Part shown: positions 1 to 8,520 of the stretch, piece after piece | Numbering within the stretch: position 1 is the stretch's first letter | Layout: each line of letters opens with the position of its first letter | Assembly (NCBI GenBank): GCA_964387885.1 | Contig: CAYLYZ010000020.1 | Span: 1 to 64,000, forward strand | Length of the DNA: 64,000 bases | Source: JABGPL01 sp964387885 | GTDB taxonomy: Bacteria; Electryoneota; AABM5-125-24; Hatepunaeales; Hatepunaeaceae | Reading direction: 5' to 3' | The notes under the pieces: generated by a model | Told to the model about the DNA's origin: nothing | The model's database searches: none | Seen by the model: the letters and a program-made list of their open reading frames with translations, nothing else | Translations under genes and position numbers: made by a program

Positions 1-167
1 AGAGACAAGCAAAAAGCCAAAAAGCTATTTACACAAAATTCCTGACAGTGCCTTCCATTTCCGCATATATGTCAATAACCTTACCAAACCAAACCCACCT
101 TCAAACTAACCTTCTTCCCCCCAGCGTCAAAAGGACCTACGAACTGCGAGACCGATAATTTCCAGTA

Positions 168-461
168 TCATCCTCGTTTATCGAGCCACTTCCCCAAAGA
201 CTTAGCACTCTCACCTGATCTCCGCCCCGCAATTAATCCTTCTATACTTATGTCCTCGTCCAAATCTTTCCAATGAATGCCTTCGCCGTCTCCGATAAAT
301 TGGTAATTTTTGCGCTCTTCCGAGGTTGCATGGAGAAGCCGCGGAAACCATACAAGCGGAATGGTGATAGTCCTTCCGTCTGATAGAGCCACCGTAAAGG
401 ATTGCTCGTTAATCCTGAATTCGGTCGCTGTAACTTCTCTCTCAATCACTGAAGAATTCAT
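168..461 (-). CDS. DUF2442 domain protein
   Basis: A 97-residue cytoplasmic protein without signal peptide or membrane segment. The central block from TITIPLVWFPRLL through ERKNYQFIGDGEGIHW and DLDEDIS matches the conserved core of the DUF2442 family, and the length is normal for it. The molecular function of DUF2442 is unknown. The first 20 bases of the gene overlap the end of the DUF4160 gene, so the two are translated from one message with DUF4160 first. Such two-gene arrangements recur in bacteria and have the look of a small toxin-antitoxin-like module, but nothing here proves that role. Family assignment is firm; function is inference. Confidence 0.85.
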   Translation of the reverse strand: MNSSVIEREVTATEFRINEQSFTVALSDGRTITIPLVWFPRLLHATSEERKNYQFIGDGEGIHWKDLDEDISIEGLIAGRRSGESAKSLGKWLDKRG

Positions 462-678
462 TCCATGCCTCTAAAAATAATTGACGGTTTTCGGACACAA
501 TGTTTTGCAGCTTAACAAGTTCATGATCTTTGAAATGCCTTGATTTTTCCAAACAAACGGGATTGAGCCAAAACTTCGCTGTGGCGCGATCACACCGGAC
601 ATGTATATGTTCCGGTTCATTTCTATCATTTGAGTAGAAATAGAACTCAAAAGAGCCGGTCGTAAATATCTTTGGCAT
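442..678 (-). CDS. DUF4160 domain protein
   Basis: A small protein of about 78 residues beginning MPKIFTTGSFEFYFYSND and followed by EPEHIHVRC, the aromatic-rich start and PxHxHV motif typical of DUF4160. The C-terminal helix (VKLQNIVSENRQLFLEAWNEF) also fits the family. I prefer the ATG at 678 because family members start at this MP(x)I position. The frame stays open upstream to ATGs at 756 and 795, which would add a lysine-rich helix, and none of the starts has a good ribosome binding site. The stop lies inside the start of the DUF2442 gene, giving a 20-base overlap and probable translational coupling. Biochemical role unknown. Confidence 0.8.
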   Translation of the reverse strand: MPKIFTTGSFEFYFYSNDRNEPEHIHVRCDRATAKFWLNPVCLEKSRHFKDHELVKLQNIVSENRQLFLEAWNEFFSD

Positions 679-795
679 ATCTTTTCTTTTTAAACTACTT
701 TTGAATAATTTAGCAAACTTTGATAAATCAAGCAAGTCATACTTTCCTTTTTCCATTAGCCACACACCGCAAAATATAAACCCCCATCGAGCCAT

Positions 796-1465
796 CGCAC
801 AACGACTAAGTCATAACTTAAGTTGCATATTTTACACCAGACAGGAAAATATAACATCTCGCAACTCAAACCCAAACTGTCCGGTATGACATGAAGCTTT
901 ACACAACACCCCAACACCACAACACCATTTCCGTCACATTTCCGTCACACCCTCAATCCCATACCCACAACCACTTTCCGCCAAAAGTGTAACGATGTGA
1001 CGATAATTTATGATATCCCCCCTTTTTCCCCTGCGCTGTGATAAAGCTTGCTTTTTGCAGAATAATGTTGTATATTATCAATAGTCAGGACGCATATATC
1101 ATACATATCAATCAAGAAGTTTGACTCTTCCCGATTTCATGCTTAATTACAGCAAACTGTTCTTTGAAAATATCCACGGCAACTCGGCTGAGCGTTATGT
1201 CGTTAAAGAAAATGGGAATATTATATATTATTCTGTAATTATCGATGGTTCAGAGAGGTAGATATCCCTGATCGGATTACCATCTCCAATAAACCAGCCA
1301 TTATCAGGAGTAATAATGATACAATGAAACCTTCACATACAAACAACATCAATTCTTTCAAACCAGGGCACAGTCATTTGCGTTTTGTATTATTAATGAC
1401 GATACTTACTCAGATTAAGTTGATCTCTTTCTGAAGAAATGCTGACCAAACACCGAGGTAGTAAT
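796..1465. other. Intergenic region without convincing gene
   Basis: About 670 bases between the divergent DUF4160 gene and the ABC operon. It contains a C-rich stretch with an 11-bp direct repeat (ATTTCCGTCAC twice in a row, about 927-948) and one possible sigma70-type promoter. A 40-codon open frame at 1139-1261 has no ribosome binding site or recognisable family. I see no RNA gene. Confidence 0.5.
1048..1076 (+). promoter_or_regulatory. Possible sigma70-type promoter
   Basis: TTGCTT, a 17-base spacer and TATATT form an acceptable -35/-10 pair. It lies about 390 bases ahead of the preferred ABC ATP-binding start, so it would leave a long leader. It is the best match in the gap but rests on sequence pattern alone. 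Confidence 0.3.
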
Positions 1466-2311
1466 TTGATAAGATTTACAAATCTAAACAAAAGTTTCGG
1501 GAATAGAAAGGTAATTGATAACCTTTCATTTACAATTAAATCAAATGAGATTTTTGGACTACTCGGACCAAATGGTGCTGGTAAAACTACTTCGGTGAAT
1601 CTTGCAGTTGGTCTGTTGGAACCCGATTCGGGAAGTATAAATATCGGTGAAAGCGGATCGCCACATTCAAAAAAAGACCGGTTGCAAATCGGAGTAGCAA
1701 CACAGTCTCTCGCAATCTATGAGGATTTGACTGCTGAAGAAAATCTCCTGTTCTTCGGTAGAATTTATGGATTGAGAGGAAAAGTCCTGCGGGAACGAGT
1801 TGACTGGGCTTTTCAATTTGTCTCGCTTGAAAATCGAAGAAATGACAAACCGGCAAATTATTCCGGTGGCATGAAACGACGCCTGAACCTGGCATGTGGG
1901 ATACTTCATGATCCCCGGATTTTGATTTTAGACGAACCAACCGTTGGTGTCGATCCCCAATCGCGAAATGCCATATTTGAGCAGATTAAAATGCTGAACG
2001 ATGCCGGTAAAACAATAGTTTATATTACTCACTATATGGAAGAAGCTGAGCAGCTTTGTGACCGGGTTGCCATAATTGATAATGGGAAAATACATGCGAT
2101 GGACAGTGTCGAAAACCTGATTGAAACTCACGGGGGAAAACCGGTAGTGAGGGTGAAAGTGCAAGATGAAGTTATGGATTATGAGACGGATGATCCGATT
2201 CTAAAATTAGATGACTTAAGAAAATCTGGTTCGATCGGTAGATTTAGTGTGGAATATCCGAATCTCGAAAGAGTATTCCTGAAACTGACCGGTAAAAAAC
2301 TAAGAGATTAA
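1466..2311 (+). CDS. ABC-2 type exporter, ATP-binding subunit
   Basis: ATP-binding subunit of an ABC exporter of the ABC-2/DrrA-like class. Visible motifs in order are Walker A GPNGAGKTT, signature YSGGMKRRL, Walker B ILILDEPTVGVDP and the H-loop ITH, followed by a C-terminal extension usual in this class. I place the start at the TTG at 1466: a GAGGT ribosome binding site sits six bases upstream, and translation then begins MIRFTNLNKSFG, exactly where family members begin. The in-frame ATG at 1439 would add nine residues but has no clear ribosome site. The permease gene follows after two bases, so both subunits come from one message. The substrate cannot be read; drug, lipid or polysaccharide export is possible. 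Confidence 0.92.
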   Translation: MIRFTNLNKSFGNRKVIDNLSFTIKSNEIFGLLGPNGAGKTTSVNLAVGLLEPDSGSINIGESGSPHSKKDRLQIGVATQSLAIYEDLTAEENLLFFGRIYGLRGKVLRERVDWAFQFVSLENRRNDKPANYSGGMKRRLNLACGILHDPRILILDEPTVGVDPQSRNAIFEQIKMLNDAGKTIVYITHYMEEAEQLCDRVAIIDNGKIHAMDSVENLIETHGGKPVVRVKVQDEVMDYETDDPILKLDDLRKSGSIGRFSVEYPNLERVFLKLTGKKLRD

Positions 2312-2313
2312 TC

Positions 2314-3621
2314 ATGATTCAAATACTAACTTTAGCCATGAAGGATTTGACGATAATGTTTCGTGATAAATCCGGTTTTTTCTTCACCTTCATTTTCCCG
2401 ATAGTAATCGCTGTGTTGTTTGGATCGATTTTCGGAGGTGATAATAACAGTGGAACCCGGACTATGACGGTTTTGATTGTAGATGAGGATTCTACTACTG
2501 CTTCCCAAAGTTTTGTCAAGCAGTTAGATGATGCTTCTGAAATCAATGTCGTGCCTTCGACCATAACAATAGCTTCAGAGAGAGTTCGCCTTGGAAAGAA
2601 CACAGCATATATTGCTATTAAAAAAGGATATGGAGATGCCACTCAGCAGATGTTTTGGGGTGATCCTCCCGAGATTGAAATAGGTGTTGATCCTGCGAGG
2701 CGAGCTGAGTCAGCAATGCTCCAGGGTATCTTGATGAAGTATGGATCAAAAAGATTTCAGGATACCTTCAGCAATCCCGGGAAGATGTTGCAGAACCTTA
2801 ATATCAGTAAAGAGGCTGTTGCAAATGATAGTGAAATGGATACTATCTGGAAAAATAATCTATCTCAGTTATTCTCTGATTTAGATCGCTTTTTCGAATT
2901 CGAGTCTACTCAAATAGAGGAGTTTGATGAACACTCAGTTGACAGCCCCCTCACATCCGGGGAAAACAATGTGATGCTTCCCCTTCTGGTAACACAGAAA
3001 AATGTGGCGGTTCTGAAATCAGGACCAATTAACTCGTATGCAGTTTCTTTTCCACAGGGAATAATCTGGGGGATTATTGGCGTTGCAGCAGCATTTGGTA
3101 TATCTATCGTCGTAGAAAGGACTCAAGGGACGATGCAGAGATTGAGGATTGCTCCAATCAGCTTAGGTCAGGTACTTGCCGGGAAAGCAGCAGCTTGTTT
3201 TACTGCGATTATTGCTATCGATTTTGTGTTGGTAATGTTAGCTGTCACTGCATTTGGAGTTCAAATCAACTCATTAGTCTTATTGTTGTTTGCCATGCTT
3301 TCCTCAGCAATTTGTTTCACCGGTATAATGATGTTGCTTTCAGTCCTCGGTAAAACTGAGCGATCGGTTGGTGGGATCGGTTGGGCAGTCCTGCTGATTT
3401 TGTCAATGATAGGGGGGGGGATGGTGCCTCTGATGTTTATGCCCGGATGGATGAAGACTGTTGGAACCCTCAGCCCGGTTAAATGGACAATTATGTCGTT
3501 CGAGGGTGTAATGTGGAGAGGTTTTTCATTATCTGAGATGCTTATGCCAATGGGAATTCTTTTGAGTATGGGCGTCGTCTCTTTTTTTATAGGCGTCGTC
3601 GTGATGAAGAAAACATCCTGA
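2314..3621 (+). CDS. ABC-2 type exporter, permease subunit
   Basis: Integral inner-membrane permease of 435 residues paired with the preceding ATPase. An N-terminal cytoplasmic helix (KDLTIMFRDKSG) leads into a first membrane span (FFFTFIFPIVIAVLFGSIFGG). A large extracytoplasmic segment of roughly 200 residues follows, then five further hydrophobic spans from about residue 245, including the region around TQGTMQRLRIAPIS that is typical of ABC-2 permeases. This long-loop layout resembles YhhJ/LinN-type and sodium or lipid exporters. The sequence MIGGGMVPL near residue 370 is encoded by an uninterrupted run of nine G, a slippage-prone tract. The start lies two bases after the ATPase stop. Substrate unknown. 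Confidence 0.9.
   Translation: MIQILTLAMKDLTIMFRDKSGFFFTFIFPIVIAVLFGSIFGGDNNSGTRTMTVLIVDEDSTTASQSFVKQLDDASEINVVPSTITIASERVRLGKNTAYIAIKKGYGDATQQMFWGDPPEIEIGVDPARRAESAMLQGILMKYGSKRFQDTFSNPGKMLQNLNISKEAVANDSEMDTIWKNNLSQLFSDLDRFFEFESTQIEEFDEHSVDSPLTSGENNVMLPLLVTQKNVAVLKSGPINSYAVSFPQGIIWGIIGVAAAFGISIVVERTQGTMQRLRIAPISLGQVLAGKAAACFTAIIAIDFVLVMLAVTAFGVQINSLVLLLFAMLSSAICFTGIMMLLSVLGKTERSVGGIGWAVLLILSMIGGGMVPLMFMPGWMKTVGTLSPVKWTIMSFEGVMWRGFSLSEMLMPMGILLSMGVVSFFIGVVVMKKTS
3412..3420 (+). repeat. G9 homopolymer inside permease gene
   Basis: Nine consecutive G residues encode Gly-Gly-Gly in a membrane segment of the ABC permease. Gain or loss of one base would truncate the protein after this point. Confidence 0.95.
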
Positions 3622-3846
3622 TGGATTATAAATTGTCCCAAGTCTGTACTCCATCTGTCCAATCAATATCGCGTTTAAGGATGCCTCCCAATCTCTTAAA
3701 TTACATATATACAAATAGATCGCCGCGTCACTTCGTTTCTCCATTAGATTATTATCTAACGCAATTGTTGTTGTAGATTTCTTTTTTGGTACTTTTTCTT
3801 TGATGATAAATATGGATTTGTGATTGTATAATATCTATATCCCCAA

Positions 3847-4380
3847 TCATTCAAAATAAAATTCCATAGCCTTTTCATTCACTGCAGCTCTAAGTTTTTT
3901 TATACGCCATCTTTTATCATTAGAATTGAGAATTTTGTCTGCGACATTTTTAGGGAAAATATTTCGCACATGCTTGCCATATTCGGAGCCATGACCCGGA
4001 ATCTCGCACCCGATCACCTCATATGAGTCCATTTTCTTCTTCAGCGTAACGGCAGCATTGCGAACGCACTCTCCGCGTGATTGTAATTTCCCTTTATCCA
4101 GATAATACTCATCACAATAGATATATAGGTAGACAACAAATTTGTGAGGAAATTTCTTTATCCCAAAAACATGAAATGCACAAAAATACTCTCCTTTGAG
4201 CGGTTTTCCGATTATTTTGGAATCCCGTTTAACAAATTCTTTAAGAACCCATTCGAGATGAGGTTCTAATACGAAATCTTCTGGAATTTTGACATCGCAG
4301 TTGCAAAAAACCAACAGGAGGAACATGCTCAAGTGTAGGGTGGTGATGTGTTTCATTTCCAATTCTTGAATAGATTTCAT
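3847..4380 (-). CDS. Putative lipoprotein of unknown function
   Basis: A 177-residue protein with no family I recognise. The N-terminus MKHITTLHLSMFLLLVFCNCD, read from the second methionine (start at 4356), looks like a lipoprotein signal with a lipobox-like LVFC. The start at 4380 adds eight residues and weakens that signal, so 4356 may be the true start; neither has a strong ribosome site. The mature part is rich in Lys, aromatic residues and Cys and carries the stretch GYEVIGCEIPGHGSEYGK-like near its middle. It sits about 100 bases downstream of the 951-residue secreted protein on the same strand, behind a G/C hairpin. Probably an outer- or inner-membrane lipoprotein; role unknown. Confidence 0.6.
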   Translation of the reverse strand: MKSIQELEMKHITTLHLSMFLLLVFCNCDVKIPEDFVLEPHLEWVLKEFVKRDSKIIGKPLKGEYFCAFHVFGIKKFPHKFVVYLYIYCDEYYLDKGKLQSRGECVRNAAVTLKKKMDSYEVIGCEIPGHGSEYGKHVRNIFPKNVADKILNSNDKRWRIKKLRAAVNEKAMEFYFE

Positions 4381-4447
4381 TTCTCATGGGAGATTTCAAT
4401 ACATTACGCAATCAGTCGCCTGCTTCGTTACGCCCCCCCCCTTCCGT

Positions 4448-4468
4448 CCCCCCCCGCAAGCGGGGGGG
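4448..4468 (-). terminator. G/C-rich hairpin between two minus-strand genes
   Basis: CCCCCCCGC-AA-GCGGGGGGG forms a nine-base-pair stem just downstream of the stop of the 951-residue gene (stop at 4480). A second C9 run lies at 4433-4441. There is no following U-tract, so intrinsic termination is uncertain. The element could instead be a repeat or a structured leader of the lipoprotein gene. Confidence 0.4.
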
Positions 4469-4479
4469 AGAGAAGGGAA

Positions 4480-7335
4480 TTATTTAATCATCACCACTTT
4501 CCGAACCTTGCTAAGGCCACTGACCTGCATCTTAATCAGATAAGTTCCCGATCCCATTTCCTCAGCATTCCATGTTATTGAATGGTGACCGGTTTTGATA
4601 TTCTGATTCTGTAATGTTTTTACTAATCTCCCATTTACATCGAAAATGGCTATCGAAACTTCACCCGATTCCGGTAATCCATAGCTTATTGTGGTTCTGT
4701 TGTTGAACGGGTTTGGGTATGTTTCGGATAGATAATAATCTTGTGGGATACTCCGGTTTTGTACTATCTTCAGGGCGGTAAATGCATCGGTCTCGTAAAC
4801 CAGCCCATTTCCCTGAAGGATTTCAGGGGATTTGAGGTCGACACCATTTTCAAGCCTCAGTGCAAATGATTCACCGGCAAATAAACCTTCTTTCTCGGGT
4901 GTGGTTGCGTCATCGCCCCAGACAGCTAATCCGCCTGTTCCGTTTACTACTTCACCGCTACCCACCAACAAGTCACCCGAATATGCGCTCACACTGCCTG
5001 AATAAGAGTCATCGCAGAATACCAATACACTCATATTTGTGTCGGACAGTCTTAGAAGATCATTTTCTGATCCCGGAGGAGTGGACATGTTAAGTTCATC
5101 AATCTCTTCGAGTTGATATACAAGCTCAACATCCTCGCTAACTTTTATCTGGTAACCGTTTCCCTCAGACATATCGCCCATATTACTGAAACCGAAATCC
5201 TCATTGTAGAATCTGCCATTTCCATCCTTCGCCATGATAAGCTCGTCAACTATCCACGACAATGCTATAACAGCATCTACCGGTTCACGGGGGTAATATG
5301 CCGACATATTCCAGCCCAGATCAAGGGCAATCGGTTCATCGAACGCTACCGGCATACCGGTTATAGTGAACTCCGCTGCTTCTGTCACTTTTACCAGATA
5401 TCCGGACGCAATATCCCATCCGGGAATATTGTTGAAACCAAATGCAGGGCTGTAAAATCTCCCAGATCCATCTTTCATCAGGAGTAGTAAATCGGCATCT
5501 GTGAGTTCACTCATAATCCCGATGATATCATCATCCTCTGGTACAACATTCGTTGATACGAGACTCCATCCTTCTATCAGTTCTATGATCCGTTCCTGAA
5601 CTCCACCAGCTACAACAGTAAGTTCGACAGGAAGAATTACCTGACCACCGGCGTTGTCCAAAGTGACTACAAACTGACCTTCAAACATTCCCTCCGGAAG
5701 TCCTTCGGTATTCAATGTGACTGTAAGGTCTTGCGAATCTCCAGCCTCAAGTGCGACATTTTCAGGTTCTATGTTGAACCAGTCGAGGTTTGAATCGAGT
5801 TGCCATACCGCCACTCGATCCGGAGTCTGAACGAGTGCAATCAATACCCAGCTTAATGCATCAAATCTATTTGTTATGGCTATTCCACTTGCACGAGAAC
5901 TTCCACAGGATAATTCGGTGACTATTTCAAATTCACCGTCTTCCGTGTTGATTTTTCGGATAGTTATATCCTGATCTATCCCTGGAGTTGCAGCATACAG
6001 ACAATATCCATCCGGATCATCCCCCCAATAAGCCAGACCATATACCCTTATATCGCGATGTCTATCTACTGTTCGTATCAAATTTCCCTCAAGATCAACA
6101 GCAAAAAAGTCATTTGTGATATTACCGAGCCAGAAAATGGAATTGTCTGGATCATAGGCGAGGCATCTAACGCTTAGATTATCCGGAACATCAATAGTTG
6201 ACTCTAATTCACCAGATGTTGTGAATCCAAATAATACTCCACCGTCCAATCCCCAGATCAGATTTCCATCATAAGCTAAATCACGCATTCCATATCGGGA
6301 ATTGACAAACTGGTCAAACTCATTAACGACCTCACCTTCGGATGTTACCTGATAGATCTTCCCACGCTCGCCATTGCCATTTGAACTGGCTACGAAAAAG
6401 GAACCCTCTGCAAATACTACCGCCTGCAAACCGTTATCTTCTAACTGCTCTTCATAATTCACATTATATCTTTCATCCCAAGGGGCCGCATTCTGATCTC
6501 CGACGAGTTTTCGCACGATATTGAATGCCAATCCATCATCACCTGTATTTGTTGCTTCAACGGCAATCTCAGCATTAGAATCCATACCGAGTTGTTCATC
6601 AATCAAGTCCGGATTCAATGTCAGTGTCGGCTCAAATCCAACATTAAACTGTACGGCAATTTCGACTAACTCCTGTTCCGGATCGTTTGAATGTATGCGG
6701 ATGTTTGTTAAATATTCTCCCTGCATAGGTACAAAATCTGTAGTGGATACAGTCAGTTCCATCCTGTTATCCGGTTCAACAACGCCCTGCATCGGCTCAA
6801 CATTCAGCCATTCAACATCTTCATCCAATCCAATCTGAAATTCCAGATCCGCAAGACCACCATTTGAGATAGATAATGCCTCTTCAATCCGTTCACCCGG
6901 TGCTCCAAGAGCTAACTCAATATCCATGGGATCAACTCGAATTTCAGGAAAACCAGCAAAACCCTCACCTCTAATTGGATATTCCCTCATTTCCATATTC
7001 CCGTTTGCTGTCGCAATTACGACCGTTGCCCTTTCTTCTACTTCACCTGCCTCTTGTGGTTCAAATGAAAAGGTCACCTCAATACGTTGTCCAGGGTTAA
7101 GCTGCAATTCAGCTGGATTAACGCTGAAGACCTGATTTTGAAACTCTCTGAACATAATCCTTATTGGTGGTACATCATTATCCTCAGAAATTGTCATTAC
7201 AACTTCACTAACTTCATCAACTCTGGTTACGGGGAATTCAATCCCTTGATTTAATGGAGGATCAAAGTTAAGGGCAAGTAGCTGGGAGGCTGAGATCACG
7301 AAAATCGCTACGAAAAATAGAGTTCTTTTTAGCAT
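4480..7335 (-). CDS. Secreted ASH/propeller protein with T9SS sorting domain
   Basis: A 951-residue exported protein. A signal peptide (MLKRTLFFVAIFVISASQLLA) is followed by two to three ASH/choice-of-anchor-D type beta-sandwiches (about 22-290), a beta-propeller-like block (about 300-520, motif MRDLAYDGNLIWG), another short sandwich, and a duplicated GW-(N/S)-...KDG.GRFY...FGF.N...GY..KV module (about 582-755). Next come a small module containing AVWGDD and a C-terminal type IX sorting domain (about 868-951, with TYPNPFN and GRLVKTL). It should cross the outer membrane through T9SS and remain cell-surface attached or released. The propeller block is closely similar to those in the genes at 54873 and 58224. 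Ligand unknown; no catalytic motif seen. Confidence 0.88.
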   Translation of the reverse strand: MLKRTLFFVAIFVISASQLLALNFDPPLNQGIEFPVTRVDEVSEVVMTISEDNDVPPIRIMFREFQNQVFSVNPAELQLNPGQRIEVTFSFEPQEAGEVEERATVVIATANGNMEMREYPIRGEGFAGFPEIRVDPMDIELALGAPGERIEEALSISNGGLADLEFQIGLDEDVEWLNVEPMQGVVEPDNRMELTVSTTDFVPMQGEYLTNIRIHSNDPEQELVEIAVQFNVGFEPTLTLNPDLIDEQLGMDSNAEIAVEATNTGDDGLAFNIVRKLVGDQNAAPWDERYNVNYEEQLEDNGLQAVVFAEGSFFVASSNGNGERGKIYQVTSEGEVVNEFDQFVNSRYGMRDLAYDGNLIWGLDGGVLFGFTTSGELESTIDVPDNLSVRCLAYDPDNSIFWLGNITNDFFAVDLEGNLIRTVDRHRDIRVYGLAYWGDDPDGYCLYAATPGIDQDITIRKINTEDGEFEIVTELSCGSSRASGIAITNRFDALSWVLIALVQTPDRVAVWQLDSNLDWFNIEPENVALEAGDSQDLTVTLNTEGLPEGMFEGQFVVTLDNAGGQVILPVELTVVAGGVQERIIELIEGWSLVSTNVVPEDDDIIGIMSELTDADLLLLMKDGSGRFYSPAFGFNNIPGWDIASGYLVKVTEAAEFTITGMPVAFDEPIALDLGWNMSAYYPREPVDAVIALSWIVDELIMAKDGNGRFYNEDFGFSNMGDMSEGNGYQIKVSEDVELVYQLEEIDELNMSTPPGSENDLLRLSDTNMSVLVFCDDSYSGSVSAYSGDLLVGSGEVVNGTGGLAVWGDDATTPEKEGLFAGESFALRLENGVDLKSPEILQGNGLVYETDAFTALKIVQNRSIPQDYYLSETYPNPFNNRTTISYGLPESGEVSIAIFDVNGRLVKTLQNQNIKTGHHSITWNAEEMGSGTYLIKMQVSGLSKVRKVVMIK

Positions 7336-8520
7336 GATATTCCTCTTTTCAAATTAAACCTTAAAAACACATTACTTCCTCAATATAATCTTAAAAGGAT
7401 TATTTGTCCAGAGAAGGATTGGATCAGAGATTTTTTGTGGAAAGTTGAAGCGGATGGTCAGACACATTACCCGATGTATCGCACAGGCACGATGCGCGTG
7501 CTCTTCTTTTACAGCGAAGTTGTTTCTCGGTTCTTATTCTGGTAATCGAGCAGGTATCCCTGGTCATTAGTTCATCCACTTGACCATTATTGCATTTGAG
7601 GATTTCTTATATTATTGTGATTTCATTACAGATATACTAAAATATCCATGAGCACAGTGTTTTATTAACCAGGAATCAACTTGAATTGAACATCATTCTG
7701 TTTTAGCACAATTTAGAAATCTGAAGAAAAAATATAGGGAACCAAAGTTGTGCAAAAATGAAAAATCCTTAAAGATCAGTTTATTAGTCAGATGAATAAT
7801 GGTTGGATTTCAAAACCCTGATCTTCAGCTCTTACTAATTGAACCTCTCTTAAAATGCAGTGACGAAAAAAAAGCCTCTAAAATAAGAAATCTAAAAAAG
7901 GGATTCTGAAAATTCTGAAAAGACAATTTCTTAATTTGGATTCGATCTGAATGAGGTTTCAGATGATTCTTTTCAAAGGATCTTTTATAAAATAGTTAGC
8001 ATATGATATTGTAAATACAAACGATAGAGTGCGATCATTTTTAGAATCCAAAGTGAAAATAAATGCAGCGTAACTACATTTTACAATCCAAATAAAATTT
8101 AATATTCTTCATTTAATCTCTTGTTATCCGAACACATTTTTAGTAATTTGGATTAGATTTGAGATTTGGGGACTCGATCTGGTCGAGGATGTTATAACTT
8201 GATTGAGGATATTCAAAACGGTATATGAATATCAAAAACGCTTCGATTTACTCCTTGAGTAACTAACCTCCCACAATAGTATTTTAACAGGTTCATAATT
8301 CGCAATGCACTTTTAATCCTGGTGATTGATTTTCTGAAGAGAGTCATTTTTCAGCTGTTTTTCATGAAAGCACACTTGAAAGTGTATCTAATATTAAATT
8401 ATTAAAACAGAAAACATACTTCCTTAATTGGCAACTTTAATAAAGCAATAAATAAGTCATGTAACATCGACATTATATTTAGATGGTGCATGGTTCAGAG
8501 TATATTTTGAGGAGGATTGT
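7336..8520. other. 1.2-kb divergent intergenic region
   Basis: The AT-rich gap between two divergently transcribed secreted-protein genes. No reading frame of useful length and no RNA gene is visible. A perfect ACACTT-GA-AAGTGT palindrome lies at 8372-8385, about 140 bases before the plus-strand gene, and could be an operator. I searched both strands for GG-N10-GC sigma54 elements and found none. A strong GAGGAGG ribosome site ends the region. Confidence 0.55.

Noticed and set aside
1139..1261. Open frame of 40 codons ahead of the ABC operon
   Set aside because: No ribosome binding site, no recognisable family and too short to stand out from chance in AT-rich DNA.
1366..1381. GGCAC...TTGC resembling a sigma54 promoter before the ABC operon
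   Set aside because: The GG and GC are 11 bases apart instead of 10, which normally abolishes sigma54 use.
3690..3745. Sequence near ATCGCCGCGTCACTTCG suggesting a dispersed repeat
   Set aside because: No second copy or internal symmetry is visible in this window, so it cannot be supported.
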